In this document: piece after piece, positions 11,965 through 25,419 of the stretch
Layout of the letters: each line of letters starts with the position of its first letter
How positions within the stretch are numbered: position 1 is the first letter of the stretch
Source of the DNA: Ricinus communis
Lineage: Eukaryota > Streptophyta > Magnoliopsida > Malpighiales > Euphorbiaceae
Length of the DNA stretch: 64,000 nucleotides
Reading direction: 5' to 3'
NCBI RefSeq assembly: GCF_019578655.1
Contig: NC_063262.1
Coordinates: 9,989,582 to 10,053,581, forward strand
Program-made: the position numbers and the translations under genes
The notes under the pieces: generated by a model
What the model saw: only the letters and a program-made list of their open reading frames with translations
Told to the model about the DNA's origin: nothing
Database searches by the model: none

Positions 11965-13990
11965 ATGGACCCTCGTCAGCCTCCAATCCAAAACCCATTT
12001 TTTGAGTCCGTTAATGGGGAAGAACCTGTTTAGAACCGTTCCTAGAACCTTTTTGTTGAGTCAGTTAGTAGAGAATGACCTTCTTCTCATCAGGAGGAGT
12101 CTGAAAGCCTTGAGTCGTCCCCTAAAAATGGTGAAAATGACTATCATCTTTATCCATCTAAAAATAATCTTTTTATCGCCTCAACTATATCAAAGATTGG
12201 TATAGGATCTCGCCCGAGTTTGTCCTTAAGGAGTGCCCCGAACATTTCCTCGGTAACAACACTCCTAAAGTAAATCACGTAGTCCTATATGAAGAGCACT
12301 CGAAAGCTGGCCCTAGGTTACCTCTAGATCCTCTTATTAAAGTAGTTATCTTAGATACTAACATCTTCATAGCTCAACTTCATCCTAATTCTATATTTTT
12401 TCTCATTGCCTTCAAACAACTTTCTAAAAACTTCAATTTTAATCATACTCCTTATTTCTTTTCTTCCTTTTATTTGGTTGCTCGGACAGCCGAGTACGCC
12501 TTTATTTACCTTAGGGCTCGAGCTAGTCACAGGATTTTAGACGGTCTTGTTTCTTTTGTATATAACTGGTGAGACTACTACTGTCTAGTCGCTCACCCTT
12601 TTGCATTCACCAACATTCTGAGAAGGTGGCATGTGCCTTCTGCTTGAAAACAACCGAAACTAAATCTTAAGAAGGACCTAAAGAACCAGAAAACCTTGTT
12701 GAATGTTAAAAGGGAGGAACTATTTGCCCATTTCTCCTCTCATTTCTCAATTCTTAGTCGAACTTGAAACTCTCGAACAACAAAGAGTTGAACAAGGTGA
12801 CAACTTTTCAAGTATACTTACTATTGTTCAATTATTTCTTTTATCGACGATGTAGCTTTAATTTGATCCTTTAATTCTTTTTCTTTTACAGTGATTGATT
12901 TAAAGCAGTTGAGAAAATTTAAATTGGTCAAGGGCAAGAGGTCCACTAGTACGTACTCAACTCCTTCTACTCCTTCTCCCAGGTCCACCAAATCATGGAG
13001 CTCCTGAGGATAGCACGACTGTTACTGACCCGAGCTTGGGGGTCTCTACTAAGGTTGCTGATCATGTGATGGTGGTGCGCTCTCCTTCTTCTAACCTGAA
13101 CTTTGGGAAGCATCCTCAGTTGGTGGATACGGACAACATTATCGAGTTAGACATTCCTCATTCGTTATCTCAATGTCCAGATACTTGACCCTATATGGAG
13201 AAGAAATATAGGACAGCCCCATCTATTCAGACTCCTCTAGTTAAGGAACTAGCAAGCTTGATAAACTTCAAGCACGATCTAAAGAAGCTAAAAAGTGTCC
13301 ATCCATCCGAGCTTCATGCTCAATAGATGTCTCTTATCCTTTAAGTAAACTTACCGGTTTATCATCGATCTTTTAATATATTCTTCATTCTCCTTATCAA
13401 GCTAATTTTCTATTCTTTTCAGGCTGTAACCTTGGCTAATGCTCGGTAGCGCTATCAAAGCCAACTGAGGGAGCAAGCCTTTCATGATCATGTAAAAGCT
13501 GAGAACCCTGAGCATATCCTGCAAAAGCAGTCTTAGGACTTCTCTGCCAAGGAGAAGAAATAGGAGAAAAAGCTTTGAGCTGCAAATGCTCATGCTGAGA
13601 ACACCACAACTAAACTCAGTGCTATTATGGTTGATAAGAGGTTTGCTAATCTATGGATTGCCAAGTTGGAGCTGGAGTATGCTGCCATCACCTTAAAACT
13701 TGTTGATCAGACCTTAAGTAAGAGACTAGAGGCTAAGAAAGAGGGCTTCTATACCGAGATGTCTCTTCTTCTTAACAGTTATGAAGAGGGAGCGAAAAAA
13801 GCTATCAAGAACAAATTTCCCGATGTTGACCTGAGCTTTTTAGAATAATTAGATATTTAGGAGATTTGGAGCAAGGCTCGGGAGAGGGCTTATCAAGAAC
13901 TTGAGGATGTCGAACAAACTGGGGATGCCTGTGAGGTTACCAATGTAATTCCCTCTTCCAGTGATTTGAATGTATAAGGCGATCTTGTTA
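11965..13990 (+). pseudogene. Decayed 'putative gypsy-type transposon' protein (Transposase_28 family)
   Basis: From the ATG at 11965 the frame reads MDPRQPPIQNPFFES, with several stops. After a frame change near 12195 it runs KDWYRISPEFVLKECPEHFL. It then continues in the family's typical style, with EEHSKAGPRLPLDPL, AQLHPNS and RILDGLVSF, up to a stop at 12571. Pieces of the C-terminal coiled-coil part follow, with apparent introns (one ending TTTTCAG at about 13422), and end with the frame at 13627-13848 (FPDVDLSFLE). This resembles Pfam Transposase_28, a plant protein of unknown role carried by large LTR elements. A TATAAAAA lies upstream near 11761. Confidence 0.7.
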
Positions 13991-14385
13991 AAGCTCGGGA
14001 CATAGTTAATGAATCCTAAGCTTCTAATACTTGTAATTTTTTTTTTGATATTATCCGATCTAATCTTTCTTTCTTTCTTCAAGTATTCAAGCTCATATGC
14101 TTTTCTTCAACTCTATCACAATATTTCATTGAGCATAGTAACTCAATAATATTTAAAATAGGATAAACTTTCATACTTGAATAATATTATACTAAGTGTT
14201 AGAACTCGGTATATTCATATCCAATGCTTTGATGTGGATGGATCGCCTTTACAGGTAATGTTCTTTTCCGAGATTATCTTTAAGCTGATGTACATGATTG
14301 AATGCTAAATGTTCCAAAATTATCTTGATGCGCCTACGATGGTGTCTTTAGGTTAATGCACTGGTAATATGCTAAACATTCAACA

Positions 14386-15740
14386 AAGCTAGATTAGTGG
14401 TAAAATGTTACAACCAAGAGGAATGTATTGATTATGATAAAATCTTTACTCCGGTTATAAGATTAGAAGCCATTATAATTCTTTTGGTTTATGCATGTCA
14501 TATGAATCTCAAGTTATTTCAAATGAATGTGAAATATACATTTCTAAATGATTTTATTGAGGAGGAAGTATATGTAGAACAACCTCCCGAATTTGAAAAT
14601 CATAAATTTCTAAATTATGTTCTTAAATTAACTAAAGCCTTATATGGTTAAAACAAGCTTATAGACCTTGGTATAAGAGGCTTTTTTATTGAAAACAGTT
14701 TTTCAAAAGGAAAGGTTTACACAACCTTGTTTATAAAAAGACACAAGCATGATAACACTCATTGTATAAATTTATGTTGATGACATTGTATTTGGAACTA
14801 CTAATGAATTTCTTTGCAAGGATTTGCTAAGTGTATGACTAGAGAATTTGAGATGAGCATGATGGGAGAGTTCAAGTTTTGCCTTGGTCTCTAAATCAAG
14901 CAAGGCAAGAATAACTTCTTCTCCAAATCAAGCAAGGCAGGAATGACATCTTCATCAATAATTCCAAGTATATAAAGGAATACCTATAGAAATTTGATAT
15001 GAATGGTTGTAAAATAGCCAAAACTCCTATGAGTGTCTTAATAAGATTGGACAAAGATGAGAAGGGTAAAAGTATAAATGAAAAGCTCTATAAAGATATG
15101 ATCAGTTATTTCTTATATTTAATTCCTTCTAGACCCGATATCATGTATAATGTTTGCTTGTGCGTAAGATTTCAACCAAATCCTAAAGAGTCTTATTTAT
15201 ATGCGATCAAAAGAACTTTAAAATATTTATATGAAATATTACATTTAGGACTTTAGTATCTTAGGAACTCATTTTTTGACATCATTGGTTTCTCGGATGC
15301 TGATTATACGAGAAGTATTCTAGATAGGAAAAGCACTTTTGAAACTTGTCACTTCTTAAGTAAATGCGTAGTTTCTTAGTTTAGTAAGAAATCAGTTTTG
15401 GTAGCTCTTTCTATCGTGGAAGCCGAATATATGGTAATAGAATGTTATTGCACTTAAATTCTATAGATGAAGCAATAACTTAGAGACTTTAGGAGAAAGG
15501 TTGATCACATTCTCATCAAATGTGACAATATAAGTTTATAAATCTTTCTAAAAATCTCATTCAATATTTTAGAAGTAAGCATATATATATTAGGCATCAT
15601 TTGTGTGCAAAATAGTGAAGTTGTGTTAGAATTTATTGATACAAAAAGTCAACTAGCCGATATCGTCACAAAACCTCTCAATGAGAAAAGATTGAACTTA
15701 ATAAAAAAAGAGCTAAGAATGCTTGATGAAAGCACAATAG
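14386..15740 (+). pseudogene. SIRE/Maximus-type copia RT and RNase H fragment
   Basis: Starts abruptly inside RT (KARLVVKCYNQEE, then VIRLEAI and YVEQPPEFENHKF), retains YVDD near 14773, and continues through TPMSVLIRLDKDEKG, SRPDIMYNVCLCVRFQ and RNase H pieces (GFSDADY, then EAEYM) to ADIVTKPLNEKR and a TAG at 15738-15740. These are hallmark phrases of the SIRE lineage. Stops at 14651, 14774 and 15256 and several later ones make it non-coding. Gag, protease and integrase are absent, so the left edge at about 14386 is a truncation. Confidence 0.88.
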
Positions 15741-16412
15741 GCTAGACTTTCATGATCATATTATTTCATATGCATTTCACTTCTTATTCAGGGTTCTTGA
15801 TTGAAATAGTGTGCTCTATGTGTTAATTTATTGTGATACGAAGTTATGTGTATAGTATTTGACTATTTTGATAAATTGAGTATCCTTTAGCATATGAGTT
15901 TCTTATAATCTTATTATGCTTTTTCCATGCTCAATTACATTAATATTATGATCAAGCATTACAACTCTATATTTATGCATTGTTTTGAAAATGTTTTCAA
16001 CAAATTTAATAAAAAGCAAGCTTATGCCTATATAGAGTGCTCGTACTTTCTTGGTCATCAACAAGTATCTAAACTAACCTCAAAGCGGGTCTGCAACCCT
16101 GAAGAATGATCATTATTTTACTTAAAAATAGTCATTGTAACACGATTTTCAATTGCACGACCGCGTCTAGCAAGAGTGCCCGCACTCTCACTCGATATCT
16201 GCAAAAATATAGTCATTACATAGTTTTCTAAATTTATAATTAAAGCAAATATAGCTGGTTTTAGACGTTTTCTTCCTTCCCCAAGGTCTATATAAGACCC
16301 ATGTTGAAAGTTTTTATCACTTTTGCTTACCTTTATTTCTAATGTACTAAAAACCTTTTTCACTCCACTAAATTTCAAACTTCTTCTATATCTTTTTTAT
16401 TCTTTAATTCAA

Positions 16413-17579
16413 ATGGGTCCAAGAAAACTAGTTAGTAGAAGGTCTAATTCTTTTCAAAACATTCAAGAGAGAATGAAAGGCATTAATGATGAAGGTAGGA
16501 TTAAGTGCCTAATAATATATAGAAAAGAAGTCTAACCCACACGATTCTTTAATGAGGAAACTCTTTATAAATTGGGTATTGATCAAAAGGTGAACACGCC
16601 CTTAAAGAATGTAGGTTTAAACCATTTCTTTTACCCCACGCTCTTGATGGAGGTTGTGAAAACCTCACTCAGAAATTTCTTTTCTCCTTAGTGATAAATA
16701 AAAAAGAAGATGGTGATGATTACTACAAGATATAGTTTATGATGTTTGGAGAGAAATACTTATTGTCTAGAACTCAATTTCTCTCTATCTTTGGGTTTCA
16801 ATAAAAGGGTCCTATGAGAATCATCAAAAATATAGTTGATATGACCCTTTCTCTTTCTCAATTTTGGAGACAAATCTCCACCAAATAAACTCACATTGTA
16901 GACTCTTTATCTAAAACTCTCAAAAATTCCTTTCTAATTAGGTAGCACATAAAATGGTGACCTCCTAACCTTGTTAGATTAGGAGTTGAAAAGATTCCTT
17001 AAAAAGACTTAGTTTTCTTGTTTGCAATGATTCATGGTAAAAGGATTCTCACTTCAAAGTTTTTTCCATCACCTTCTCTACCTTGAAAATATTTTAAAAT
17101 GTATCATTTTTGTTTCTTCTCATATCACAAAACTCACCAAACACCTTCAACTTATCACTTTTCTAAACAAAACCTACCTCACACCATATATTGCTCCTAT
17201 CTTCTTAGGTCTTTCCTTCTTTAAACATGCTAGGTCATTAGATTAAGCCCTAAGTGGAAAACAAATGGGGAGTTCTCCCTTTTGATTAGTGAGTATGTAG
17301 ATAATATGAAGAAAAGAAAAAAGGACTACAAAACCCCTAGTGAGTCTACTCCTACCTTTAAGAGTGAATCTTATCTTTCCTTTCAAGAAAAAGCGTTAAA
17401 AGAATATGGGGCAAACTTGGAATTATCTCCATCATCTTCATGTAGATACATGTTATATTGAGAATTAGGAAGAAGAAGAAAAGGAAGTGAATCCCCCTAC
17501 TCAAGTTGGCACTAGTGGTTTGACTTCATTTAAGGGCAAGGCTCCAATGGAAAAAGAGGAAGAAAGTGATAAAGATTGA
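16413..17579 (+). pseudogene. Possible envelope-like/extra ORF of the SIRE element, decayed
   Basis: SIRE/Maximus elements carry an additional ORF between pol and the 3' LTR. Here, after pol, a readable but stop-ridden frame starts MGPRKLVSRRSNSF at 16413 and includes MIHGKRILTSKFFPSPS and a Lys/Ser/Glu-rich tail (to about 17540). It lies exactly where the extra ORF should be, ahead of the purine tracts. I recognise the position and general style, not a defined domain, so the assignment is inferred. Confidence 0.4.
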
Positions 17580-17760
17580 TCTTATGTTTTCAACTATGTT
17601 TTCTCTTTCATTTTCCTTTATTCTCCATGGATCCTTGCGCGATCTTATATCTATATGTATTTTTTTACTTCTTATTAATGCAATTCTTATATGTGTTCTC
17701 TACTTTCTAGCCTTCTTTATCTTTTACCTTATTATTTTCTTTTCTTTTTTTTTTTTTGCC

Positions 17761-17880
17761 AAAGGGGGAGGGATATATTAAGGTGTAATATTCAAATTGA
17801 AAAGAAGAGAGATGATATTGAAAATAAGAGTTAATAATAATATAATACCCAAAGAGGGGGAGATGATATTGAGAAAAACT
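17761..17880 (+). mobile_element. Polypurine tract and start of the SIRE 3' LTR
   Basis: Two purine tracts, AAAGGGGGAG at 17761-17770 and AAAGAGGGGGAGA at 17851-17863, resemble the AAAGGGGGAG polypurine primer that ends SIRE internal regions. The second is followed by TGATATTGAG, a possible LTR start. The phrase AGATGATATTGA is also present at about 17811, so a small duplication occurred here. The LTR's far end was not found. Confidence 0.45.
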
Positions 17881-18171
17881 ATACCTAAAGGAAAGATGCA
17901 TAGAAATCTCTAGTTGATTGCAACCCACACAAGCTCCTCACTTCCTTAATCTAGCTTCCATAATAGAACCAATTGAAATAGCATTATTTTGAAACTATTA
18001 CATTTTTACCCTATTTCTTTATTTATTGCAATTTTACATTTTCATGTATACGTTCTTTTACTTTTTTTAGTTTTATTAATTAAAGTAAATTTTTAAGCAT
18101 TTTTAAAAATAGAATAGAATATTAGCACTATGTAATATTATTATATTTTTCTAAAAAGAAAACAATGTAAT

Positions 18172-21100
18172 TAGTGGCAGAAGCAGATTTTAAATCTTTG
18201 GGGGATACTACATGTTAGATAAATTATGTATGCAAATAATATATATTTAGCAATTTGTAAGAAAAAATATGAACAAAAATAAAATAAATTATAATGGAAT
18301 CTAACCTTGATAACTATTTTATAATCTAAATTCTAAAATAACATTCAATTCCAAGACTGAGTTCTAATAGCATTAACAAAATCTGCTCTAGGTGGTGGTA
18401 TGATCTTCTTTTTGAATAAAAGAAAAGAATATCAAAAACAATAAAATTTTAGTCTACTTAAACATATATATAAAATAAAAATGAGAAGAAAAAAATATTA
18501 CTCACCTATTTCAATATGTTAAGCTATTTAAATTGCAATTGTCTTTCTTTCATATAAAAAACATTCATTAATTATTGGATCGTCTTAAGAAATTTGAGTA
18601 ATTTTTTTCTATATGTATATAATCAAGCAATTTAAAAAGTTGTCTTTCATCTTATTTCTAAGCCTAATCTTCACAATTTTCATAGCTGAAAAAACACGTT
18701 TAGTAGTGGTCGTAGAAATAGAAAGAGTTAGCACAAGTTAAATCAATTATCAATTAGAGGATAAATTATTGACTTTTTTTTTGTCTTCATTAGCACTTCG
18801 CATAATTCAGAAATTGATGAAAAAATTTGAAGTGCAGTATATTGGCGAATATCAAAGCTCCAAATATTCTAATTGAAACCTTAAGTGCAACTTCTCATGT
18901 TCTAAATAATTTTCATTGTAGAACCTCTACACAAGCCTATAAATATTATCAACATTGAATGATTTGTAATTATCTCAAGGATCTAAAGCTAAACAAAGCA
19001 TGAGTAATTCTATAATTTCTTCTTTAAATTTTTCATTAAATTCTTGCAACTGAAAATCAATTGTAAGAAAAAAAATATGTTAACTCAAAAGTGATGCTCT
19101 ATTGTAATTAGATCCTTTTAGTGACGAGATCAATCTCTACTTGTAGCATAAGGAGCATTCATATCGGGAATATTTACTCCATGTTTATCATAAAATGACT
19201 TCGTTTTTTCAAATAAAAGATCTTATTTATCTTCTCTTGGTCTCTAGATTAATGTCTCTGTTAGAGAAAAGTTGCGTTGCATTTACAATATCTTCAGACT
19301 TTTGTTGCAAAGATTGACAAAGATCATATGTGATTTCCATGATATCAATCATAAGGTGAGAAATAAATACAAATTCAAATGATGTAATTCCATCATAAAC
19401 TACATCTGCATCTCTTCGTTATGTATAGGTTGCACCATCAAAAATTATATTCTTCAAGACTAAACATATAGCTCCAAACATTATTTTCAAGTTTCGAAGA
19501 GAGCTGAAATGAGAACTCCATCTAATATCACATGCTCGCTTTAAGGTTCCTATTTGATTTAGTCCTCTAACTATTTCCAACTTTTCAATAGAAATCAATC
19601 TTTCAATTTCAGCAACTTATGCAACTTGCAATTAATCATGTCGCTTGTAAGAAGAACCAACAATATTAATAATTATAATTAATTTAGAAAAAAAATTGAT
19701 GGATTTTAATAACCTCTCTTAATGCTGCTACTAAAGCCAACTAAAGTTGATGAGCAAAACAATGTATATAGTAAGCATATGGACACTCTTTAGATATAAG
19801 AGCTTGCAATCCAGACCATTCTCTATATTACTAGCCCCATCATATCCTTGATCACGAATGTCTTGTAAATTGAGATTATGCCGAGATAAATGTGTAAGAT
19901 TTCTTTTTTAAAGTCAATGAGGTGGTATCAGAAATATGAACTTGGTCAAAAAATTGCTCCGTCAAAATAACAGTTTTGTCAATATATCTCAAGACAATAT
20001 ATAAGATTCATCTCTTGCTTCATCAACAATAATGCAAAATTAGCATTGCCAATTTTCTCTCGAATAGCATTCCTAATCTTTTTCACAAAAACATACAATA
20101 TTTCTTTTTGAATTTGAAGTGATGTATGTGATGCATTTTGAGAAGCATTATCCAATATAACTTAAGACATATGCTCATTTTAAGATGCTAATAAGTTTAT
20201 CAATTAAATAAAGTTACCTGATTTTTTTGAACAGAGACGTTCATCATGGCCTCTACAAGCACATTCTTGGAATGTTAGCCACCTAACAGCATTTATTAAG
20301 GTCTTTAATTATATGACGATAACTTGCTGAGTTTTTATTAAGGTCTTTAATTATATCACGACAATCGATTATTGGCAACTTGCTGAAAATTCTGTTTCTC
20401 AATAACATTCTGAATGTGTTGAGCTTGATTCATTATATCACGATAATGCATGAAAGCTTTCTTATATGGTGAATTACGATCCTTTCCAATATGAGATAAG
20501 AAAGCATAATTTTTCCTATCATTAACTTTTTTTCATGATAAAAATTCATCGATTATAAGTGCTCATGAACCGAGTCGTCCACTTGGTTTAGTAACCAAAT
20601 AACAAGAAAGACAAAATGCAACATCTTTACTCGGAGTATTCCAACCATTCAAGAAATAATTTAAACTAAGAAACTTGAAAACGACAATGAATTTATCATC
20701 AAAAGGATATTTTGACATCATATTAATGATACGGTCCAGACATGATATATTATGCTTTTTGAATTTCATCTTGTTGCTTTATAGGATAACTCCAAATTTG
20801 TAAACGCTTTCCAAGATCACGCTCCAAAGACATGATGTCAATTTCTTCTTCTTGAACAACCATTCTAGGAGCTTTTGATGGATGCCCTTTTTCATGAGTT
20901 GTAGTCTTGATGTTTATAATAAAAATTTCAGTTGAATTTGAAGTAGAGGTACTGACTTCAGAGTTTTCTTTCTTAAAAAAGAAATCAATGGTTTTGTTCT
21001 TCATCATATAACTGAATGAATTGATGAATCTGAAATTGATTACCATTATAATATAAGAAATTTATCCTTATTCAATCTTTTCAATATTTAAAAAATTAAA

Positions 21101-21275
21101 AATATTTATTTATTAATATTGAAAATATAATTTAAAGTGTCAAAATATAATACTTGAAAGTGGTTATTGTAATAAAAGGATTTATAAATTTTTATTATTT
21201 CGTATATTTATATTTTAAATAAGTATAAATTTTATCATCGTCTCCCGCTCATTTCAAGTTCGGCATCCGCCCTTG
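18172..21275 (-). mobile_element. hAT transposon (TTF-finger/ZMYM1-like family), decayed
   Basis: The two ends are imperfect inverted repeats: TAGTGGCAGAAGC followed by a GGGGGA run at the left, and on the minus strand CAAGGGCGGATGC followed by a GCGGGAG run at the right. Both resemble the CAGTGGCGGA-type ends of this plant hAT group. A minus-strand transposase remnant fills the interior. I found no matching 8-bp target duplication, so exact ends are provisional. Confidence 0.65.
18490..21046 (-). pseudogene. hAT-family transposase, TTF finger/DUF4371/hAT-C type, pseudogene
   Basis: Reading leftwards from 21046: MKNKTIDFFFKKENSE, then the spaced phrase RDLGKRLQIWSYPIKQQDEI, then a TTF-type finger region (WNTPSKDVAFCLSCYL and KPSGRLGS at about 20560-20640). 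Further on come FLSHIGKDRNSPYKKAF, DEARDES near 20000, LSRHNLNLQDIRDQGYDGAS near 19850-19900, and finally LRNKMKDNFLN near 18640, the hAT C-terminal dimerisation end. Numerous stops and frameshifts interrupt it. The order matches intact plant members, so it is one eroded gene. Confidence 0.85.
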
Positions 21276-22640
21276 TTCCAACTGCATATTATGTCCTGCA
21301 TATTGTTGCATATAGGTATAATTTATAATTTTAATTTTAGATATGAAAATTACTTTATTAAATATTATTATTTTTAAATTTTTGTGTAATATATTTATTT
21401 TATTTTTTTAGCTTGATTTTATTTTTATATTATGTGTTTAATTTTTGATATAATCTGTTAATAGTTTTATATTTTATTACATATAATATTGAAAAGTATA
21501 TAATGTATTTTTATTACTTAGTAGTATGTCTTTTAAGATGACATATCCTAAAGCGTGTAGCTAGCAAGCGGTGAGTAAGATTTTATATTTCTTTTGATTT
21601 ATTGTGCTGATAATTTATTCGAAGCTTCAGTTGCCCGAATTTCTTCAACTAGTTTCACTGTCATTAATTGTCGCCTACTGCTGCTACTAACGTTGTTGAT
21701 GTTTAATTTATTTTCAAATCTATAAAGAATTATTTTTAATTTCTTTTCTTGAAATGTTATTTTTTTCTTTTCGTCTCAACTTTTATTTTTTCTTTCTCTG
21801 ATTTCTTTCATTTCAGTTTTTTTTTCATTTTAAAAGGAAAGTATCGTCTTCTAGAAATAATCTTAAGATTTTATTAGGATTTACTCTATGTAAAAAGTTT
21901 AGTTTTCTTTTTAAATATTTTATAAAAAAATTGTTTGTGTGTGTGTGTTTTGAAGTTTTATAATTTTGGGGTTTTCTATATTATACTTAATTTTCTGACT
22001 TAAAAAAATAAAATATGTTTTGGAATGTATTTTCACATAAATAAAATAACAAAGCAATAAGAAAAATATTTTAATATTTTAAATATATATATATATATAT
22101 CATTTAATTTGGTTATTATTATGAAATTGAATTATGTTGTTGATATTTGGTTGATGTATGTTGATGTTTAATTCATTTTAAGATGAATATGCTTGATGTT
22201 TAATTAATTTTTTATTCTATGAAGAATTTTTTTCAATTTCTTTCCTTAAATTATCATTTATACATTGAAGAAGATTGAAAATATTAGAATTTTTAATTTT
22301 TGAAAAAATTATGTTTCGGTGAAATGTTTGGTAAAAACCATAGTTATATTTTTTTGAATATATATTTATATTTTGAAACCTTCTAATTTTCGATATATAT
22401 TTACAGTTCCAGTATTCTTTTATGTAGATTTATGCTTTCTTAAGGTTCTTTTTGTTGTTTATTTTACTTTTTTATTGATTTATATTATTTTAGATTTCTA
22501 GTATAATGGAATGATTTTGTTGATGTTTGATTGATTTTTAAATCTATGAAAAATTATCTTTAATTTCTTTCCTTGAATTGTTATTTAGCATATTGCTTTG
22601 TAATCCAAGATGATGTTTTCTATCTATTTTTTATGAATCT
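21276..22640. other. AT-rich spacer, no gene seen
   Basis: Very AT-rich with a short (AT) run at about 22086-22100 and a (GT) run near 21930. Contains only short frames. One phrase, TTATGTCCTGCA, occurs here (about 21289) and again at about 24943, which may mark copies of a small repeat, but no larger unit was resolved. Confidence 0.5.
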
Positions 22641-23640
22641 ACTACACCTATGCTTATATACTAATGTCTTGATAGCAAATGTCTTATCCTTGGGAATCAT
22701 GCTCCCATAAAATTTTTAAGGATAATTTTCACACATCCCATCTCTAATTGATTTGTAAAATGACACATTTCTGGACAGTCTCTTTGCATTGGTGACCATT
22801 TTCAAATCTTATACTAAAAACCAACTCCACGTAATTTGTGATTACACCTAGGGCTATAAACCACTCTTTTTGTTTTTCTTGTTATACCCTTATCTTCCAA
22901 CTCAGTCTCCTCACTTGTGCATAGAGAATTTACACCACTATCTGAATCTTTATATTCACTGTAGAATTCATTGTCCTCATCTTCATCAAAATCCTTCTAT
23001 CCACTATCTTTATTCTTGTTAAATATAATATGAGTATGAGACTGACAACAAATTTTAACACATTAATATCTACAAAGTTCTTATACTTCATCCTATTCTA
23101 CCTTGCTTCCACATATTCCTCATCATTAGATAATTCATCATCTTTAGGTCTACTATCTATATAACTTTGCTCCACTGACAAGTAATATGGATCTACTTCA
23201 GTATCACTCTCTTCAGTGTTCTCTGCCATCACTTGCACTTAATGTTCTACAATTTCATATACACATGCAGCATCATTTTCCTCTATCTCATTATTCTCTT
23301 CTAAATCATTATAAGCATCAATTACATCTAGTTTTCCAATAGTTGGTTTTTCAGCTTCACCTATAATATTTGTTTTTTTCCCTTCTACGTAAAATTCTAT
23401 CATGACATCACCCTTACGTACAAACTCAAGCATTTCCATCACTTGTATGTCATCCTTCAAGCCTATTAAGCCATTTGTGAAGCCAGACAAAGGAACTCTA
23501 TAACACCAACCTCTTGCATTGGTATCCCATCTTTTCAACTTCATCAACCAAGTCAAAATGCCCTATCCTATTTCCATTAGCTCATGCTTTACTTGATATT
23601 CCATCCAAATATACTACCTCATTGTTCATGGAGGTAGACC
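22640..23640 (-). pseudogene. MULE (MuDR-like) transposase N-terminal fragment
   Basis: On the minus strand, frames from about 23630 read MNNEVVYLDGISS, GHFDLVDEVEKMGYQ and YRVPLSGFTNGLIGLKDDIQ, then VMEMLEFVRKGDVMIEFYVE. This is the N-terminal region of plant MuDR transposases (glycine-rich 'YYRVPG...L..L..D.DV..M' followed by 'V.VYVEH'). An acidic linker follows (EESDTEVDPYYLSVEQSYID), and a weak match to the next region ends near 22700 (FENGHQCKE). The catalytic and SWIM parts are missing and frameshifts are frequent. Confidence 0.72.
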
Positions 23641-25375
23641 GACCACCATATTGAAAATAAACAAAGAATCATTGTTCATTTGATATTAAAATGAAAAGAA
23701 AATTGAAAAGAAAGCATTAGATTGTAACCCTATGCAAAACCCCATATTAGAACGAATAATACACTTATTCAATCACTAATGTCTTAATGGTCTCAAACTC
23801 TAATAATTAATTAATTAATTAGTTTCAGAAAACCCTAAATTATTTTGCAGATATTCTACATGAAATATTATTTTATGAAAACCTAGAAAATTTCCCATAA
23901 ACAAGGAAGTTGAACTGGATTTAATAAATACTTACATGTCCAAGTCGCAATCACGTGTAGGAATTCATTTTCAAGGACCACCAATCTACTCACTGTTCAG
24001 GACCACAATCAAATTGAATAAAGAAAGAAGGAAAAAGAAAGTAGATCTCTGTTTTTGCCTAACAGTTTTTAGAGTTAGAAGCTTTTTCCCTTTACTTCAC
24101 ATTCGCTAGAGTTATATTTTTCTATACGAGGCAATTAAGACCTAGAACCCACTTAGGTCCTAGCTGTATAAGTGCCCTAAGTTCCAATTGCCACATAGGA
24201 TAGAAACTATTGAAAAACTTATTGGTGTATCGAATCGCAAAAACTTCAAAGGTGATGAGTGTATGACATTGCTAAAATAAAAAAAATAGATGATTAAATT
24301 TCAAAAAGCATCAAAAGTGTGTATTTTTTTTGCAATTATTATTTTAATATATATTCATTTAAATAGTTAACTATTTTAAAATTAAATTTAAGGACAAACA
24401 CTTATAGAATCTATGAAGGCCTAATTATTAATTAAATCACCAATTTTATTTCAATAATTTTGTCTAATTGTTTCAAATCTTTTTAAAATAAATACTCATT
24501 ATTTAAAACAAAAAACACTTTTTGATGACAATTCTTCAAAATAAAAAAAAAATGACATAGAAAGTCGACTATACTTACTAAAATAATAATAATTATAAAT
24601 CAAAAAAATAGTTTGTCAAAAACTTAACGATATGGTCATTAGAAATCTCATATATATTTATCCTTTCACACATTTTACATCTAAATACAACAAATATTTT
24701 TTACTAACTTGCTAGTTTTTTTTTTTTCAGTAAGCAGGATTGACTTGCCACATTATTTTTCTCATTATAAAATTATAAAATTATTGTTAAGAAATATTTT
24801 TAAAAATAAGTTAAAAACACAAATATTTATTTAAAATATTAAAAAATATAAAATTTAGAATTTAATTAATAATTATTTATCATTGAAAATTCTAGAAAAT
24901 AATTATCAAATATTATTCATAGATGGGCTTGTTGAAGCAATTTATGTCCTGCACCCTAGTCCACCTTGCAGTATGGGTCGGAGGCAGGGACATACATGCG
25001 AGACACGGTCCCGCACTTTAGTTGTTGTTTTTTTTTTCAAAAAGAATTTGAGATTATAATAAAATATATTATAAAAATTAATATAATATAATTTAAAATT
25101 ATATATAAGTAAATATTTTTATTTATGCGTTATTACAATTATGATAATGGTTTTGAGTTTAAATAATAATGTGAATTAAATTTATAAATAAAATTAAATA
25201 AATTTTTAATATTTTATAATCTATAATATTTTTATAATAATAATATTTAAAATATTTTTAATATCTTTTTAATTTCTTTAGACATAAACTTAAATTCTAT
25301 GTATTAAAAAAGTACAAAATATTAAAATATATCAAAATATAGTAACACATATAAAATAAAATTTATATTTTAAAA

Positions 25376-25419
<44 letters not shown>

